From Thermococcus profundus (GTDB lineage: Archaea; Methanobacteriota_B; Thermococci; Thermococcales; Thermococcaceae): a DNA stretch of 64,000 nucleotides. The position numbers were made by a program, and so were the translations under genes. The DNA lies in the NCBI RefSeq assembly GCF_002214585.1, contig NZ_CP014862.1:744001-808000 (forward strand), in the 5' to 3' direction. Positions 9,485 through 17,905 of the stretch are shown here, piece by piece; position 1 is the first letter of the stretch; every line of letters starts with the position of its first letter. Below the pieces are notes generated by a model that was not told the origin of the DNA, did not search any database, and worked only from the letters and a program-made list of their open reading frames with translations.

Positions 9485-10273
9485 TCACCTCAGCCTAGTT
9501 CCGAATCCGTCCCCCCTGATGGCCCCAGCCAGTCTTCCGGGGATTTTCCCGTTCACAAACCAGACCTCCGAGTAGTTGGCCATCTCGTAGGCCTTCCTCA
9601 GCTTGTTGCATATCCCCCCGGTGACGTCCGTTCCGGAGGCTGTGCAGTTGAGGCGATCTAGAAGGCTAGGAACTTCGTCTCTGGCAAGCTCCTGAATGAG
9701 CGTCCCCTCACCGGGTTTTCCGTCGTAGATGCCGTCAACGTCCATGAGGAATACGGCTTTCTTCGGCCTGAGCATCTTCGTGAGGTACGCCATTATTTGG
9801 TCGCCTGAGAGGATGTCTATTCCTTGGGCAACATCAACCGCTACATCCCCGAAGAGAATTGGGACGAAGTCCAGTTCAAGGAGCCTCTCAATGACCTCTA
9901 TGTCGGCGTAGATTATTTCTCCCCTTTCCGTTAGGAAGATTGAAGACGTTGAAACCGAAAACGCTGGCAGGTTTTGGGAGAGGAAGATGTCGATGAACCT
10001 CGCGTTCGCCCTCAGCATCGACTGATGGGTGAGGGAAAAGCCCCTCCTCTTTCCCTGATCCGCTTCCCAGTTCCCAGAGAGACCGTCCCGTATTGCGTGC
10101 TCGCTCGCGTGGTAGTGGCCGAAGCTGCCGCCGCCGTGAACCACTATGAACTCCTCGTTTGGATAGAACTCGGCAATCTCCCCGGCGATTCTCCTCACGG
10201 TTTCAGTGTCAAAGTTCTCCGCTTCCCCAGCCTTGTTGCTGAAGACGCTTCCTCCGATCTTTATGAGTATCAT
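9485..10273 (-). CDS. Isopentenyl phosphate kinase
   Basis: A 262-residue amino-acid-kinase-fold enzyme that phosphorylates isopentenyl phosphate to IPP, the last step of the archaeal modified mevalonate pathway. Visible motifs are LIKIGGSVFSNK at the N-terminus, VVHGGGSFGHYHASEHA (with the IPK-diagnostic His after the Gly-rich loop), LFGDVAVD, ILSGDQIMAYL, FLMDVDGIYD, and GTDVTGGICNKL. The ATG at 10273 follows GGGTGTTG; a TTG four codons earlier has no RBS. Mevalonate kinase lies about 900 bp upstream on the same strand, so two steps of isoprenoid synthesis are clustered. Confidence 0.95.
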   Translation of the reverse strand: MILIKIGGSVFSNKAGEAENFDTETVRRIAGEIAEFYPNEEFIVVHGGGSFGHYHASEHAIRDGLSGNWEADQGKRRGFSLTHQSMLRANARFIDIFLSQNLPAFSVSTSSIFLTERGEIIYADIEVIERLLELDFVPILFGDVAVDVAQGIDILSGDQIMAYLTKMLRPKKAVFLMDVDGIYDGKPGEGTLIQELARDEVPSLLDRLNCTASGTDVTGGICNKLRKAYEMANYSEVWFVNGKIPGRLAGAIRGDGFGTRLR

Positions 10274-10326
10274 GGCAACACCCAAAAAAGAGTTGAAAAA
10301 ACAGTTTAAGAGTTTGTTGGACCCAC

Positions 10327-10980
10327 TCAGGCGAGCTTTACTTCCATCATTTCAATACCAGGGTTAAGGGCTTTTGCAACCCTAACAACGTCCGTTCCGC
10401 TGGCCCTTTCAATTTCGATCACTGTTGTCGTAAGCTCAGCTACCAGGGGAATTATGTACGGCGAAACCTCTTTCATTAGAGTTCTGTTTATAAAGCAGAA
10501 ACCCTTAACGCGCTCATCTCCGACGTGGGAAAGCATTGTGTTTACTATGTTCAGTATCCCCCTCCTTGACTCGGCGAAGAGCATCATGAGCTTTTCAAGG
10601 CCCAGGACTATCATAACTACATTGCCATCCTTTACCGCGCTTTCGTACGTTCTGGAGAATGCCTTTTCCCCAACCGTCGATCCCGTTATATTAAGCTGGC
10701 CTATAACATTACCCACAACGGTTCTACCGCCTATCTTTATAACGTCGATATCTTTGAACTTTTCCACGTTCATTCCATTGAGCCTCATGTGCTGGTAGTG
10801 AAGGTAGAGCGTATCGAGGATGTCAACGATAACTACTTTATAATGCCTTTTCTCTGCCCATGAGGTCAGATAGTAGAGGCTCCTAACGGGTGTTGAATAT
10901 CCGGAGTACTCAATCATTACTATCTCCCCGAACTTTATACCATCGAGTACTCCCTCAAACTCACCCACGGCCTTCTCCAT
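10327..10980 (-). CDS. DUF257 family protein
   Basis: A 217-residue protein resembling DUF257 (PF03192), a family restricted to Thermococcales with no known function. It starts MEKAVGEFEGVLDGIKFGEIVMIEYSG and has RecA-like features: EIVMIEY, HYKVVIVDILDT and a VVMIVLGLEKLMML strand, but no intact Walker A, so a degenerate RecA/KaiC-like fold is possible (inference). It lies between mevalonate kinase and IPK. A TATA-like AAGCTTTATG is visible upstream near 11011. Confidence 0.85.
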   Translation of the reverse strand: MEKAVGEFEGVLDGIKFGEIVMIEYSGYSTPVRSLYYLTSWAEKRHYKVVIVDILDTLYLHYQHMRLNGMNVEKFKDIDVIKIGGRTVVGNVIGQLNITGSTVGEKAFSRTYESAVKDGNVVMIVLGLEKLMMLFAESRRGILNIVNTMLSHVGDERVKGFCFINRTLMKEVSPYIIPLVAELTTTVIEIERASGTDVVRVAKALNPGIEMMEVKLA

Positions 10981-11173
10981 CCTCTCACCCCCATGATGGT
11001 GAAGGACATAAAGCTTATCTCACCGAACGGAATGGAATGTATGGAATATTTTAAAACTTTTTGTGACTAAAAATGTCCAGGCCGGCTCAAATCTATAACT
11101 CCCATGATTGCCTTTAAAACAGAAAAAGGAGCCATACACTTCCAAAAAATGATTATGGGGTGGTATAAGCGGA

Positions 11174-12187
11174 TTATACCTCCACCTCCTCAATCCTTAA
11201 GCCTTCCCTGCTTATCCTCGTCACCATCGGTGTCCCGCCCGCTATCGTTATGGCGGTTGCAACCTCGCTCTGCTTTCCTGGTGCGAGTGCGTACATACAG
11301 CCGCCTCCTCCAGCCCCGGTGATCTTAGCTCCAAGTGCACCCGCTGTCCTGGCCGCATAAACCAGCTCGCTCAGCTTTTTAGTTGAGACGCCGAGGGCAT
11401 CGAGGAGGCCATGGTTTATGTTCATCAGCTTACCTAGGGTCTGGAACTTCAGCTCTCTATCAAGGTCGGAAGTGATGACGTCTTTGGCCTTATCAACGAG
11501 TCTGCCCATTGAATTCAATATTGGCTCGAATATCTCTGGCATCTCCTCGTAGTTTCTCCTGACCATTGCCACGAGCTCCTTAGTCGAGCCGCTCGAACCG
11601 GTGTAGCCTACAACGATCGGGAGCTCCATGAAGGGTAAATGCCCAAACTTCCCACCCTTGTAGTGAATGAAGCCGCCTATGGCAGAGACCGTCGGATCTA
11701 TGCCGCTCGATGCACCCTGGACGAGGAGTTCAACTTTATGCCCGAGCTTTCCAACTTCCTCGTTGCTCAGCTCGAGGCCGAGAAGCCTTGAGACGGCACC
11801 GATGGTGGCCACAGCAACCGCCGCGGAGCTTCCCAAGCCAGCGCCAACGGGAATCTGGGAGGTTATTGAAACCGTTATTCCCCTCCCGTTTACGTCCGCC
11901 TCTTCCTTCACCAGCTCTATCGCCTCCCGGACGTAGCCGAGAACTTCAGCGGCTTTTCCATAGTCGCTCTCGAAGTAGATGCTGTCCTCTGTAAAGGAAA
12001 CTATTAAGCCCGGCGTCCTTATGTCGTGGGCCTCTATCTTTATCGCTCCAGTGTCGTTGAACTCAGCCCGAACGTACGTCCTGAGGTCTATGGCCGCCGC
12101 TATGGCCGGCTTCCCATAAACGACGCTGTGCTCCCCAAAGAGGATAATTTTAGCCGGTGCCGAGGCGAGAACCCTTTTAGCGCTCAT
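11174..12187 (-). CDS. mvk: Mevalonate kinase
   Basis: A 337-residue GHMP kinase that phosphorylates mevalonate. Motif 1 is [23 protein letters not shown] (first 30 residues), motif 2 [15 protein letters not shown] and motif 3 [14 protein letters not shown], all intact; [11 protein letters not shown] carries the catalytic Asp region. The ATG overlaps the stop of the upstream HepT-like gene by 4 bp (ATGA), so translation is probably coupled to that toxin-antitoxin-like pair. RBS-like purines lie inside the upstream gene. Confidence 0.97.
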   Translation of the reverse strand: MSAKRVLASAPAKIILFGEHSVVYGKPAIAAAIDLRTYVRAEFNDTGAIKIEAHDIRTPGLIVSFTEDSIYFESDYGKAAEVLGYVREAIELVKEEADVNGRGITVSITSQIPVGAGLGSSAAVAVATIGAVSRLLGLELSNEEVGKLGHKVELLVQGASSGIDPTVSAIGGFIHYKGGKFGHLPFMELPIVVGYTGSSGSTKELVAMVRRNYEEMPEIFEPILNSMGRLVDKAKDVITSDLDRELKFQTLGKLMNINHGLLDALGVSTKKLSELVYAARTAGALGAKITGAGGGGCMYALAPGKQSEVATAITIAGGTPMVTRISREGLRIEEVEV

Positions 12188-12522
12188 CTTTGACCCTCCA
12201 AAAGCCGTTTTAAAGCATCTTCAAGCTGTGGGAGATCATTCTGGAGTGTATACCAAACTATCGAGAGATCAACACCGAAATAAGCGTGAATCAGCCTGTC
12301 CTTCATACCAGCTATCTCTCTCCAAGGCACTTCGGGGTGCTTCTCCTTGAATTCGGAGGGCAAATTCTTTGCGGCTTCGCCGATGATTTCAAGGTTTCTC
12401 AAAACAGCGTCTACTGTCTTTTCATCCTCGATAAAATCCTCATATGCCATGCCTTCGGTGTATCTTTGTATCTTTTCAATGGCCTCAGGAACCTCTTCAA
12501 CGTAGAGAAGGGGGTCTCTCAT
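12184..12522 (-). CDS. HepT-like (DUF86/HEPN) protein
   Basis: A 112-residue all-helical DUF86/HEPN protein, the usual partner of a minimal nucleotidyltransferase (MntA). HepT toxins are HEPN RNases whose activity needs an R-x4-H motif and is silenced by AMPylation of a nearby Tyr. Here the region reads [19 protein letters not shown]: the His and following Tyr are present, but the usual first Arg of the motif is Lys. It starts inside the stop of the MntA-like gene (ATGA overlap) and itself overlaps the mevalonate kinase start, so all three read as one transcript. Confidence 0.88.
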   Translation of the reverse strand: MRDPLLYVEEVPEAIEKIQRYTEGMAYEDFIEDEKTVDAVLRNLEIIGEAAKNLPSEFKEKHPEVPWREIAGMKDRLIHAYFGVDLSIVWYTLQNDLPQLEDALKRLLEGQR

Positions 12523-12827
12523 AGGTATTTCACCTCTCTCAAAACATGCTCCTTGATCCTTTTTTTGAGAGCCTGTGGAGTTACCAGGTCAACCCTTACG
12601 CCCAGAAGGCTTTCAAGGTACTCCTGAAGGCGGATAAAGTCTATCATCCCAATCGGACTCTCAAACTCGACCAGAATATCCACGTCGCTCTCCGGCTTCT
12701 GCTCACCTCTCGAGTACGAGCCAAAAATCCCGATTCTCTTTACTCCGAACCTTCTACGAAGCTCGCTCCTATGCAAGCGGAGAATCCTTTGGACATCGGA
12801 GAGGTTTCTTACCCTGCGAGTCTGCAT
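12519..12827 (-). CDS. MntA-like minimal nucleotidyltransferase
   Basis: A 102-residue nucleotidyltransferase of the DNA polymerase beta superfamily. [20 protein letters not shown] contains GS plus the D-x-D pair, and the third acid is in VRVDLVTP. In HepT/MntA modules this enzyme AMPylates and neutralises the HEPN RNase. The pair sits directly upstream of mevalonate kinase with 4-bp overlaps throughout. The start ATG at 12827 has only a weak purine stretch upstream. Confidence 0.9.
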   Translation of the reverse strand: MQTRRVRNLSDVQRILRLHRSELRRRFGVKRIGIFGSYSRGEQKPESDVDILVEFESPIGMIDFIRLQEYLESLLGVRVDLVTPQALKKRIKEHVLREVKYL

Positions 12828-12863
12828 GGTAGAAAATATTGAAAAACCCTTATCACACTTTCG

Positions 12864-13742
12864 CTAGCGCCTGAAGACTATGCTCGCGTATCCCACAACC
12901 GCCTCTGTGCTCCTGCTGACCTCGAAGCTCGTCGTGTAGTGGAGGAGTTCAGCCTCAACCGCTCCAGCCAGGCGGGAATAGACTATCGCAGTCCCAACTC
13001 CGCCCGGTCCGCACATCGTGTGGTTCATCTCTCTTATCCCCCTGAACATTCCCTTGACGTCGAAGTCGAGAATCCTCCTGATTATCCTGAAGTCCCACTC
13101 CTTTATCCTGTGGGGAAGTTCGTCAGCTCTAACTCTGAAGGGCACGTAGCCGTAGACAGGGCCGTAGTGCATGAAGTCCGTGCTGGCTATGACAACCACG
13201 TCCCTGCCGAGTTCCCTGCTCGCCTCGAAGATGGCCCTTCCGAGGTCTTCGGCAACTTCTTCGTCCTGCATTCCAAGGACTATCGGCACGATTTTGACTT
13301 CCTTTCCAGCCTTCTCAGCTAGATACTGTATAAACGGAACCTGAACCTCGATGGAGTGCTCGTATCTATGCGCGAGGTCGTCCAAGTCGGCTATGCCCGA
13401 AATCTTAGCTATCTCCTTTGCCAGCTCTCCGTCAACCTCTATCTCGCCGAGCGGTGTTATCCACGTGCCCGGTGGGTGGATTGCTATGGGTGAACCAAGA
13501 CCGGTGTGGTTCGGTCCGAGGATTATGAACGTCTCTGGAAGGCCGTCCTCAAAGATAGCCTTGTAGGTTCTGCTCGCTGTGTAGCCCGAAAATATGTAGC
13601 CGGCATGAGGCGCAACTCCAGCCGTTATCCTCCTCTCGCTTCCTTCTTCCCCAAGGTCTTTGAAAAACTCGTTCAGCATTCTAACTAACTCCTCGTCAGC
13701 GGGGTAGAAGCTTCCGGCAACGGCGGGATACCTGACTGTCAT
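12864..13742 (-). CDS. MEMO1 family protein
   Basis: A 292-residue MEMO1-like protein (LigB-related fold). It begins [17 protein letters not shown], then [42 protein letters not shown] and a late CGPGGVGTA. These are the conserved His and Cys positions of the family, which in humans binds iron or copper; the archaeal role is unknown. It starts from a GGGGGTGAGAGT-type site and lies between threonine synthase and the MntA/HepT/mvk run, all on the minus strand. Confidence 0.93.
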   Translation of the reverse strand: MTVRYPAVAGSFYPADEELVRMLNEFFKDLGEEGSERRITAGVAPHAGYIFSGYTASRTYKAIFEDGLPETFIILGPNHTGLGSPIAIHPPGTWITPLGEIEVDGELAKEIAKISGIADLDDLAHRYEHSIEVQVPFIQYLAEKAGKEVKIVPIVLGMQDEEVAEDLGRAIFEASRELGRDVVVIASTDFMHYGPVYGYVPFRVRADELPHRIKEWDFRIIRRILDFDVKGMFRGIREMNHTMCGPGGVGTAIVYSRLAGAVEAELLHYTTSFEVSRSTEAVVGYASIVFRR

Positions 13743-13776
13743 ACTCTCACCCCCAATTGTTAGTCATCCTCAGGGT

Positions 13777-14841
13777 TCAAATACCTTGGGTTAACTTGAG
13801 CCCCGAACCAGTTAGGGGGAGTAGGATCTTCGAGCCGTCTGGTATCTCCCCAGTTTCAACGAGTTCCCACAGTGCCGCCAGGACGACCGCCGAAGTCGGC
13901 TCCACGAGGAAACCCGCTTTTCTGAGCCACTTCAGTGCGTTTTCTGTCTCGTACTCGTCGACACTCACGCATGTCCCTCCCGTTTCCTGCAGGGCCCTCT
14001 TCATCTCTTCTCTCCTTGGGGGCTCGGGAATCGCTATTCCGTCGGCAAGAAGATTTTGAATCGGTGAGCGCTCGCAGAGGCTTTCGTATCCCGAAGCCTG
14101 CACCGCTATCAGCCTTGGGATCTCGCTAACGACGCCCATTTTCCTTAACTCGAAGAATCCCTTCCAGAGGCCTAGGAGGAGTGTTCCACTTCCGGTTGGG
14201 GCGAAGACGTAATCAGGGACTCCAACCTGCTCGTAAGCCTCGAAGGCGGCAGTTTTCGTTCCCTCGATGAAGTATGGGTTGAGCCAGTGTGAGGCGTAGG
14301 TTATCCCCTCGCTCTCTGAAAACTCTACCGCCCTCTCGTGAACTTTCATCCTGTCCCCATCTATGAAGTGGAGAACCGCACCGAGCCTTTGTAAGAGGGA
14401 TATCTTCTCCGGGCGGGCGTCGTAGGAGAGGAATACGTGGACGTTTATGTTGGCGGGGAGGGAGTAGAGGGCCAAGCTGAGCGCCGCGTTGCCCGAGCTG
14501 TCTATCGCAACCTCGTCTATCCCCTCCTCAAGGAGCTTTGAAACCGTTACCCACGTCCCCCTATCCTTGAAAGATCCGCTCGGCTGGAGGTATTCGAGTT
14601 TGAAGATGGCCGTGACGGTCTCCAGGTTCAGCTCGCTCACTGGCGTTATCGCGGGCGTTGCTGGGGGGAGCAGAGAGCCGCTTATCGGGAGGAAGTTGAT
14701 GTACCTCCTCATATCTAGGTACGGCTGAAGGTTCCCGAAGAAGTCGAAGTAGTTCCTCTCGACCAGCAGTGTGCCGCCGCAGCCGCACCTTAGGATGAAC
14801 CTCTCGTCGTACTCCTTTCCACACCGCGTACACTTCAGCAT
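13777..14841 (-). CDS. Threonine synthase-like PLP enzyme
   Basis: A 354-residue fold-type II PLP enzyme. An N-terminal rubredoxin-like ribbon (CTRCGKEYD then CGCGGTL) precedes the catalytic domain. The PLP lysine is in PSGSFKDRGT, and SSGNAALSLAL and PTGSGTLLLGL form the phosphate-binding loops. This layout is usual for archaeal threonine synthase (O-phosphohomoserine to threonine); cysteate or diaminopropionate relatives cannot be excluded without alignment. The ATG at 14841 follows GGTGGGAGA; a TTG four codons upstream is unlikely. Uridine phosphorylase is divergent, with only 66 bp between starts. Confidence 0.85.
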   Translation of the reverse strand: MLKCTRCGKEYDERFILRCGCGGTLLVERNYFDFFGNLQPYLDMRRYINFLPISGSLLPPATPAITPVSELNLETVTAIFKLEYLQPSGSFKDRGTWVTVSKLLEEGIDEVAIDSSGNAALSLALYSLPANINVHVFLSYDARPEKISLLQRLGAVLHFIDGDRMKVHERAVEFSESEGITYASHWLNPYFIEGTKTAAFEAYEQVGVPDYVFAPTGSGTLLLGLWKGFFELRKMGVVSEIPRLIAVQASGYESLCERSPIQNLLADGIAIPEPPRREEMKRALQETGGTCVSVDEYETENALKWLRKAGFLVEPTSAVVLAALWELVETGEIPDGSKILLPLTGSGLKLTQGI

Positions 14842-14907
14842 TCTCCCACCCAAGGGTTTTTAGGTTTGAGTTCCATATTGACCCCAGAGACTAAAAAGGT
14901 GATGGGT

Positions 14908-15747
14908 ATGGGTGAAAAGTTCGTTTCGGCTGAGAGGCCCCAGACTGAGGAGGGATACCAGTACCACATAGCCTGCAAGCCGGGGGACGTTTCAAGGTAC
15001 GTTCTCCTTCCGGGAGACCCTGAGAGGGTTCCAAAGATAAGCTCCCTCTGGGACGAGGCCAGGGAGATTGCCTTCCACCGTGAGTACAGGACGCACACCG
15101 GGAAGTACAAGGGCGTGCCTATAAGCGTGACCTCAACTGGAATAGGTGGGCCGTCGGCGGCGATAGCCGTCGAGGAGCTGGCGGCTATTGGAGCTGACAC
15201 CTTCATCCGGGTGGGCTCTACTGGAGCCATACAGCCGGGAATGGAGATAGGAGACCTCATTATAGCTAAGGCCGCCGTAAGGCTCGAGGGAACCTCCAAG
15301 CAGTACGTACGGGTTGAGTATCCTGCTGTGGCTGATCTTGAGGTTACCCTTGCCCTCATAGAGGCCGCTGAGAGCCTCGGAGTACGCTACCACCTTGGCA
15401 TAACGGCCTCGACCGACAGCTTCTACCTGGGCCAGGGCAGGCCTGGTTTAAACGGCTACTTCCCGAGCTTCGCGAGGAACATAATGGACGACCTCAGGCA
15501 GGCCAACGTTACCAACTTCGAGATGGAGGCGGCGACACTCTACACCCTCGCGAGCATCTACGGCCTGAGGGCAGGCTGTATCTGCGCCGTCTTCGCCAAC
15601 AGGGTTACCAACGAGTTCGGCAAGGCCGGCGAGAAGGAGGCGGCTTTGGTTGCGAGCGAAGCAGTTAAGATACTCTCCGAGTGGGACGAGGAGAAGGAGA
15701 AAGCCGGAAAGAAGGTCTGGCATCCGGGATTGAGGCTTAGAAGGTAA
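14908..15747 (+). CDS. udp: Uridine phosphorylase
   Basis: A 279-residue hexameric nucleoside phosphorylase of the PNP/UDP family that splits uridine with phosphate. It shows VLLPGDPERV at the N-terminus, TSTGIGGPSAAIAVEEL, FIRVGSTGAIQP, the substrate-binding NFEMEAATLYTLA and a late VFANRVTNEF. The ATG at 14908 lies 4 bases after GGTGAT; two in-frame ATGs upstream (14866, 14902) are less well placed. The following helical-repeat gene begins 4 bp after the stop and is probably co-transcribed. Confidence 0.93.
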   Translation: MGEKFVSAERPQTEEGYQYHIACKPGDVSRYVLLPGDPERVPKISSLWDEAREIAFHREYRTHTGKYKGVPISVTSTGIGGPSAAIAVEELAAIGADTFIRVGSTGAIQPGMEIGDLIIAKAAVRLEGTSKQYVRVEYPAVADLEVTLALIEAAESLGVRYHLGITASTDSFYLGQGRPGLNGYFPSFARNIMDDLRQANVTNFEMEAATLYTLASIYGLRAGCICAVFANRVTNEFGKAGEKEAALVASEAVKILSEWDEEKEKAGKKVWHPGLRLRR

Positions 15748-15751
15748 CGCG

Positions 15752-16846
15752 GTGAGGGTTTTGGATGAGAGGCTGATCGAGGTTAAGAGCCTCATCAACA
15801 AAGGCGACCTTGGGGCGGCACTCGCACTGGCCGGGAGAATAGATGATCCATACTGGAGGGACTACGCCCTCAGGTGGGTGGCTGAGGCCTACGCCCAGGA
15901 GAACCCTGGGAAGGCCCTTGAAGTCGCTGGAAAGATAGCGACGGAGTCCCTGCGTGATGAGGTCTTCAGGGATCTTTCCTACATTTTCTCCAAGAACTGG
16001 ATGTTCAAACCTGCCATCGAGGCGTCGAAGAAGATCCGGAGCGAATTCGTGAGGAAAAAGGCCCTTAAGGCGGTCTCCGCCATGCTCGCAAGGGCGATCG
16101 TGGAGAAGGGAAGTGCCGGCATGAGCCTCAGCGAGCTCGGCCTCGATGAGGGGGATATAGAGGTTCTCAAGCCTCTTCCCCCCGGAATCAGCCTTAAGAA
16201 CGGCAAACTGATGCCGGGGGCAGAGCTCCTCCGTATGAAAGGGGAATTCAGGAACGCCGTTGTTTCTCAGAACGAGGTGGCTAAGGTAGCTCCACCAAAA
16301 CCTTCGGTTAAGCCCCTCGAGCCCCAGCTGGGAGGTTACCTCGTTGGGTACTTCAAGCTGATCGCGGATCTGGCCAACGCCGAGGAGCTCCAATACTGGG
16401 CGTCCCTAGTGGGGGAACCCCTGAGAAGTCGCCTTCTGGAGGATCTGGGGCTCATCTACCTGAAATCTGGGAATTTCGAAAAGGCGGCGGAAATCTACGA
16501 AAAGGCCTCTCGTGTGAGCCAGCTGGGCTTTCTCCTGGCCCTCAAATGTCTGGAGAATGGCGATGCCAAGCGGGCCGTGGAGTTCGCCGAGAAGATAGCG
16601 GATCCTGTTAAGCGGGTGGTTCTCCTTGAGGAGATGCTGAGAAGAGGCTTTCTCGATGAGGAGCTTGCTCGAAAGGTTTTGACTCCCAAAAGCGACTACG
16701 TCTTAGCGAGGCTCCTTAAGTTCTTTGCCTTTGAACTCTTGGAGGAGTCAAAGATGAGAAACGACTCCGAGCTGAGGGAGCTCTCGAAGCGGATCTTTGA
16801 TCTTGGGGTGAAAATTCAGAGGGAGTATGAAGCCCGGCTGTTTTAG
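15752..16846 (+). CDS. Hypothetical helical-repeat (TPR-like) protein
   Basis: A 364-residue protein made almost wholly of short amphipathic helix pairs. Examples are GDLGAALALAGRIDDPYWRD, GKALEVAGKIATESLRDEVF, SGNFEKAAEIYEKASR and GDAKRAVEFAEKIADPVKRV. These look like TPR/alpha-solenoid repeats spaced about 32-34 residues apart, in an N-terminal block (about 1-110) and a C-terminal block (about 205-330) split by a less regular, Pro-rich linker. It is probably a scaffold protein; I know no function. The start is GTG at 15752; no ATG is in frame nearby. A convergent acidic microprotein gene abuts its stop. Confidence 0.8.
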   Translation: MRVLDERLIEVKSLINKGDLGAALALAGRIDDPYWRDYALRWVAEAYAQENPGKALEVAGKIATESLRDEVFRDLSYIFSKNWMFKPAIEASKKIRSEFVRKKALKAVSAMLARAIVEKGSAGMSLSELGLDEGDIEVLKPLPPGISLKNGKLMPGAELLRMKGEFRNAVVSQNEVAKVAPPKPSVKPLEPQLGGYLVGYFKLIADLANAEELQYWASLVGEPLRSRLLEDLGLIYLKSGNFEKAAEIYEKASRVSQLGFLLALKCLENGDAKRAVEFAEKIADPVKRVVLLEEMLRRGFLDEELARKVLTPKSDYVLARLLKFFAFELLEESKMRNDSELRELSKRIFDLGVKIQREYEARLF

Positions 16847-16990
16847 CTACCAGTCCTCGTCCTCTTCCCAGTCCTCTTCTTCCCACTCCTCCTCCCAGTC
16901 TTCGTCCTCGAAGTCCTCCTCGAACTCCAGTTCCTCCTCCAGATACTCCTCGTCCTCCCTTTTGGAAACCTTCTTTTTGGGTGGGATCAT
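16847..16990 (-). CDS. Acidic 47-residue microprotein
   Basis: A short gene with a strong start: AGGAGGTAGTCCC directly precedes the ATG at 16990 on the minus strand. The product has a basic head (MIPPKKKVSKR) followed by about 35 residues that are nearly all Glu/Asp with spaced Trp, Phe, Tyr and Leu, ending DWEEDEDW. It should be disordered and very acidic, like tails that bind basic proteins or mimic nucleic acid (inference). A much longer reading in this frame overlaps the plus-strand gene at 17078 and is not credible. Its stop abuts that of the helical-repeat gene. Confidence 0.7.
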   Translation of the reverse strand: MIPPKKKVSKREDEEYLEEELEFEEDFEDEDWEEEWEEEDWEEDEDW

Positions 16991-17077
16991 GGGACTACCT
17001 CCTGAAAAATTTCGTGCGATCGGATTTAAGACTTTCTCCAGGGGAAGGTTTTTGAGCGTTCCCGGAGATGAACGACC

Positions 17078-17839
17078 ATGCGGGTGGCCGTTATCACCGA
17101 GGATGCGCGGGTCTACTATCTCATCGTAAAAACCCTCAAGGCTTACGGGATAGGTTTTCACAGCCTTAGACCTGGGGAAAAGATACCCTTCGACGTTGAA
17201 GCAGTCCTTACTGACGAGAAGAGCTTTGGTAAGGTGGATTTTCCTGTTAAGATAGTGGTGAGGGACGAGAGCTTTGTAGACGAACTCCTGGCAGTTCTTG
17301 AAGGTAGGGAGAGGTTCAAGCAGGTTTTCATCGCCATCGATCCGGGAGAGAGGCCGGGTCTGAGCGTCGTCGCAGACAACAGGGTTCTGGAAGTCCACAG
17401 GCTCAAAGGTCCGAGGGACGTGGGAATCATAATCGATCTTTTGGAGCGCTATCCGGGTGCGAAAATAAAAATCGGCCACGGAGCGAAGAGGCAGCGGACG
17501 CTGACTTTGAAGGCCCTCGGTCAGCTCCTCGGCTACGATTATCCCGTGATCCTGGTCAACGAGGCGAGAACCACGCCTAGGGTCGGCAACACCGAGGCCT
17601 CTGGAGTTCAGGACATAGTCGCCTCAATAAACATTGGGCTGAGACGGGGAAGGGAAACCACGATAGCGGACCTCCTTGAGGTTAAGGAACCTACCAAAAG
17701 GGAACTCGAGGACATAAAGCGCAGGAGCAGGGAGCTGAGCGGGAACGTGACGATATCAACTAGCTTGGCCAGGGAAGTCGCCCTCGGGAACATGACCCTT
17801 GAAGAGGCCATAGAGAAGCAGCGGAGGAGGAAGGGTTAG
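17078..17839 (+). CDS. Uncharacterised RNase H-fold-like protein
   Basis: A 253-residue protein with two parts. Residues 1-75 resemble a receiver/Rossmann-like half (RVAVITEDARVYYLIVKTLKAYGI). From about 85 it has FIAIDPGERPGLSVVADNRVLEVHRL, which resembles the first strand pair of RuvC/YqgF-type RNase H folds (Asp after the hydrophobic strand, then DPG). Further acidic points are KIGHGAKRQR, VNEARTTP and GVQDIVASINIGLRRG. A nuclease or resolvase-like role is only inference. TATA-like AAGGTTTTTG near 17046 gives a short leader. CDC48 follows 66 bp later with its own promoter. Confidence 0.8.
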   Translation: MRVAVITEDARVYYLIVKTLKAYGIGFHSLRPGEKIPFDVEAVLTDEKSFGKVDFPVKIVVRDESFVDELLAVLEGRERFKQVFIAIDPGERPGLSVVADNRVLEVHRLKGPRDVGIIIDLLERYPGAKIKIGHGAKRQRTLTLKALGQLLGYDYPVILVNEARTTPRVGNTEASGVQDIVASINIGLRRGRETTIADLLEVKEPTKRELEDIKRRSRELSGNVTISTSLAREVALGNMTLEEAIEKQRRRKG

Positions 17840-17845
17840 CGGAGA

Positions 17846-17857
17846 GGTTTTATACCC
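17846..17857 (+). promoter_or_regulatory. TATA-like box for cdc48
   Basis: GGTTTTATACCC at 17846-17857 lies about 50 bp before the CDC48 ATG at 17906 and just after the stop of the preceding gene, a good match to the Thermococcales TATA consensus. Confidence 0.6.
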
Positions 17858-17905
17858 TCTCGTCCTATAACGAAGCGTTGGGAGAGATGTTTGGGGGTGA
17901 TCATT

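Noticed and set aside
13780-13800. GGTTCAAATACC, a T-loop-like string, considered as tRNA
   Set aside because: No acceptor, D or anticodon stems around it.
16991-17479. A minus-strand reading frame continuing upstream of the acidic microprotein to about 210 residues
   Set aside because: It lies fully opposite a well-formed plus-strand gene with better start signals. The strong RBS at 16990 shows where the real gene begins.
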